From assembly GCA_964609305.1 (NCBI GenBank), contig CAZSRK010000049.1:1-15605 (forward strand): a stretch of DNA of 15,605 bases, written 5' to 3'. Of the stretch, positions 14,181-15,605 are shown piece by piece. The position numbers and the translations under genes were made by a program. The DNA comes from CAKSXP01 sp964609305 (GTDB lineage: Bacteria > Bacillota > Clostridia > Oscillospirales > Oscillospiraceae). Numbering within the stretch: position 1 is the stretch's first letter; every line of letters begins with the position of its first letter. The notes below the pieces were generated by a model. The model was given only the letters and a program-made list of their open reading frames with translations. It ran no database searches and was not told the origin of the DNA.

Positions 14181-15454
14181 TAAGAAAACTGCGTATCAAA
14201 TTTATTACCGCGTCGATGCTGTCCCTGACATTTGTGCTGCTTGTTATCCTCGGGGGAGTTAACATCATGAGCTATCGCAAGGTGGTCGGGGACGCGGAAC
14301 AGATTCTTGCTGTGCTTGCTGCCAACGGAGGGGATTTTCCGAAGCTTCCCACGCTTGAGGGGAGGCGGGACGAGCCGCTTCAGGAAGAAACGCCGCCTGA
14401 GAACGTCGGATATCCGCATATCGGGGACATGTCTCCGGAGACGCCGTATGAGTCGCGGTTTTTCTCCGTGCTCATCGATGAACAGGGGCAGATAATGCAG
14501 ACCGATACCGGGCAGATAGCCGCCGTGGACAGTCAGACTGCCGCCGAGTATGCTCTGGAGGTGTGGAGTTCCGGCAGAACGGGTGGTTTTTTTGAAAATT
14601 ATCGGTATACACGCTGCACTGAAGAGGACGGAGAGCGTATAATATTCCTTGATTGCACCCAGAGCCTCTCCGGTTTTTATTCTACGCTGCTGTATAGTGC
14701 GGTGCTGGCTCTCGCGGGCCTGACAGCGGTTTTTGTTCTTCTGGCACTGCTATCGAGGCGTATTATCCGTCCGCTGACCGAAAGCTATGAAAAGCAGAAA
14801 CAGTTCATAACCAACGCTGGGCATGAGCTCAAAACGCCACTGACCATAATCAGCGCCGATACGGAGCTTATCGAGATAGAGTGCGGAGAAAGCCAGTGGC
14901 TGGACGATATCCGCAACCAGGTCCAAAGGCTCAGCGGGCTTACAAACGACCTTATCTACCTGTCCCGTATGGAGGAGGAACAGCCGCGGCTGCAATTTAT
15001 AGAGTTTCCGGTTTCGGACGTCGTCGAAGAAATGGCCCAGTCATTTGCGGCACCGGCAAAGAGCCAGGGGAAGATCTTCCGGACGGACATCCGGCCGATG
15101 CTCTCCTGCACGGGGGATGAAAAGTCCGTGCGGCAACTTGTATCCATACTTCTCGACAACGCGCTCAAGTACTCCCCTGAGGGCGGGGAGGTAACAATAA
15201 GCCTGGAAAAACAGGGATGCAGCCTTGTTTTAACGGTTTTCAATACCACTGCGAAGCCGATAGAAAAGGAGAACTTGGAGCATCTGTTCGACCGGTTTTA
15301 CCGAATCGACCAGTCCCGCAGTACCCAGACCGGAGGGTATGGGTTGGGACTGTCGATGGCAAAAAGCATCGTACAGTCGCACAAGGGCCGCATCCGCGCC
15401 GACAGCCATGACGGGCACTCGCTGACAATCACGGCGATCCTTACGTCGGGCTGA
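14177..15454 (+). CDS. Sensor histidine kinase
   Basis: A 425-residue membrane-bound kinase. The order is TM1 (about 10-30), an extracytoplasmic sensor region (about 31-171) with a proline- and glutamate-rich stretch near 55-92, TM2 (about 172-193), then the dimerisation domain with phosphorylated H216 in GHELKTP. The ATPase domain has N-box N328 (LLDNALKYSPEGG), F-box FDRFYR (371-376) and G2 GYGLGL (387-392). The G1 position reads FNTTAKPIEKE, without a DxGxG motif. The gap from TM2 to the H-box is only about 20 residues, too short for a full HAMP domain. ATG 14177 overlaps the regulator stop. No known sensor domain is recognised in the loop, so the signal is unknown. Confidence 0.93.
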   Translation: MIRKLRIKFITASMLSLTFVLLVILGGVNIMSYRKVVGDAEQILAVLAANGGDFPKLPTLEGRRDEPLQEETPPENVGYPHIGDMSPETPYESRFFSVLIDEQGQIMQTDTGQIAAVDSQTAAEYALEVWSSGRTGGFFENYRYTRCTEEDGERIIFLDCTQSLSGFYSTLLYSAVLALAGLTAVFVLLALLSRRIIRPLTESYEKQKQFITNAGHELKTPLTIISADTELIEIECGESQWLDDIRNQVQRLSGLTNDLIYLSRMEEEQPRLQFIEFPVSDVVEEMAQSFAAPAKSQGKIFRTDIRPMLSCTGDEKSVRQLVSILLDNALKYSPEGGEVTISLEKQGCSLVLTVFNTTAKPIEKENLEHLFDRFYRIDQSRSTQTGGYGLGLSMAKSIVQSHKGRIRADSHDGHSLTITAILTSG

Positions 15455-15482
15455 ACAGGTCAGACATCACGAGTAAAGGGGA

Positions 15483-15509
15483 CGGCGCATGTGCCAAACA
15501 CATGCGCCG
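15483..15509 (+). terminator. Hairpin after the histidine kinase gene
   Basis: A perfect 11-bp stem CGGCGCATGTG (15483-15493) / CACATGCGCCG (15499-15509) with loop CCAAA lies 28 bases after the stop. There is no T-run after it, so it is either an inefficient terminator or a 3'-end stabiliser for the two-component transcript. Confidence 0.5.
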
Positions 15510-15579
15510 CGCCATCTATCCTGCCTATTAATATAAATATGCGCACATACATTAATATTCGCAGGGGGTCTATTTGAGT

Positions 15580-15605
15580 ATGAACGGGCTCGTCCGCCAA
15601 GTCAT
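15580..15605 (+). CDS. Possible start of a further gene, cut by the window edge
   Basis: After an AT-rich stretch with two ATTAATAT copies (15527-15534 and 15551-15558) there is a purine run GGGGG, then ATG 15580, which is open to the window end (MNGLVRQV). A TTG at 15574 is an alternative start in the same frame. Only about eight codons are visible, so neither the reality nor the function of the gene can be judged. Confidence 0.3.

Noticed and set aside
1..15605. CRISPR arrays, transposons, integrases, tRNA genes or phage genes
   Set aside because: None seen by eye on either strand; the window reads as ordinary chromosomal operons.

Overview
The window looks like a chromosomal segment of a moderately GC-rich, Gram-positive anaerobe of the class Clostridia, most likely Oscillospiraceae or a relative. 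The evidence is the rplU-rpmA-obgE cluster, strong AGGAGG-type ribosome binding sites throughout, a DUF3870 protein and two lipoproteins with short clostridial-type signal peptides. I see no tRNA, rRNA, CRISPR array, insertion sequence or phage gene. The species assignment is inference.

Layout. (1) Positions 134-4023, plus strand: a four-gene catabolic-looking operon encoding a cyclase-family metal-dependent hydrolase, a 3-hydroxyacyl-CoA dehydrogenase-like enzyme, a DUF3870 protein and a sodium:solute symporter. It is preceded by what looks like a MerR-type promoter (19-bp spacer with a centred dyad). An intrinsic terminator sits just before the symporter start, with a possible competing pairing. 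(2) Positions 4117-6210, minus strand: rplU-rpmA-obgE, with a good promoter, a terminator between rpmA and obgE, and a bidirectional terminator shared with the convergent symporter gene. L27 lacks the N-terminal extension usual in Firmicutes and the prp protease gene is absent between rplU and rpmA. (3) Positions 6247-8187, minus strand: a secreted beta-propeller lipoprotein. (4) Positions 8245-13287, minus strand: a complete branched-chain amino acid type (HAAT) ABC transporter operon in the order binding protein, livH, livM, livG, livF. It has a TATAAT promoter, a hairpin-containing leader, two stacked hairpins between the binding protein and livH, and a terminator after livF. (5) Positions 13436-15509, plus strand: a divergent OmpR-type response regulator and its overlapping histidine kinase. 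A stretch of tandem TTAAG-like hexamers lies upstream and a hairpin downstream. (6) A possible gene start at the right edge.

How the genes fit together. The first operon can be read as uptake of an unknown small organic acid or amide by the symporter, hydrolysis by the cyclase-family enzyme and NAD-dependent oxidation of a hydroxy intermediate; its substrate is not readable from sequence. The liv operon imports branched-chain amino acids or related amides. The two-component system may sense envelope or external conditions; nothing in the sequence ties it to the liv operon except adjacency. The least described parts are operon 1 as a pathway and the RNA-level control elements at 2525-2614 and 11871-11967.
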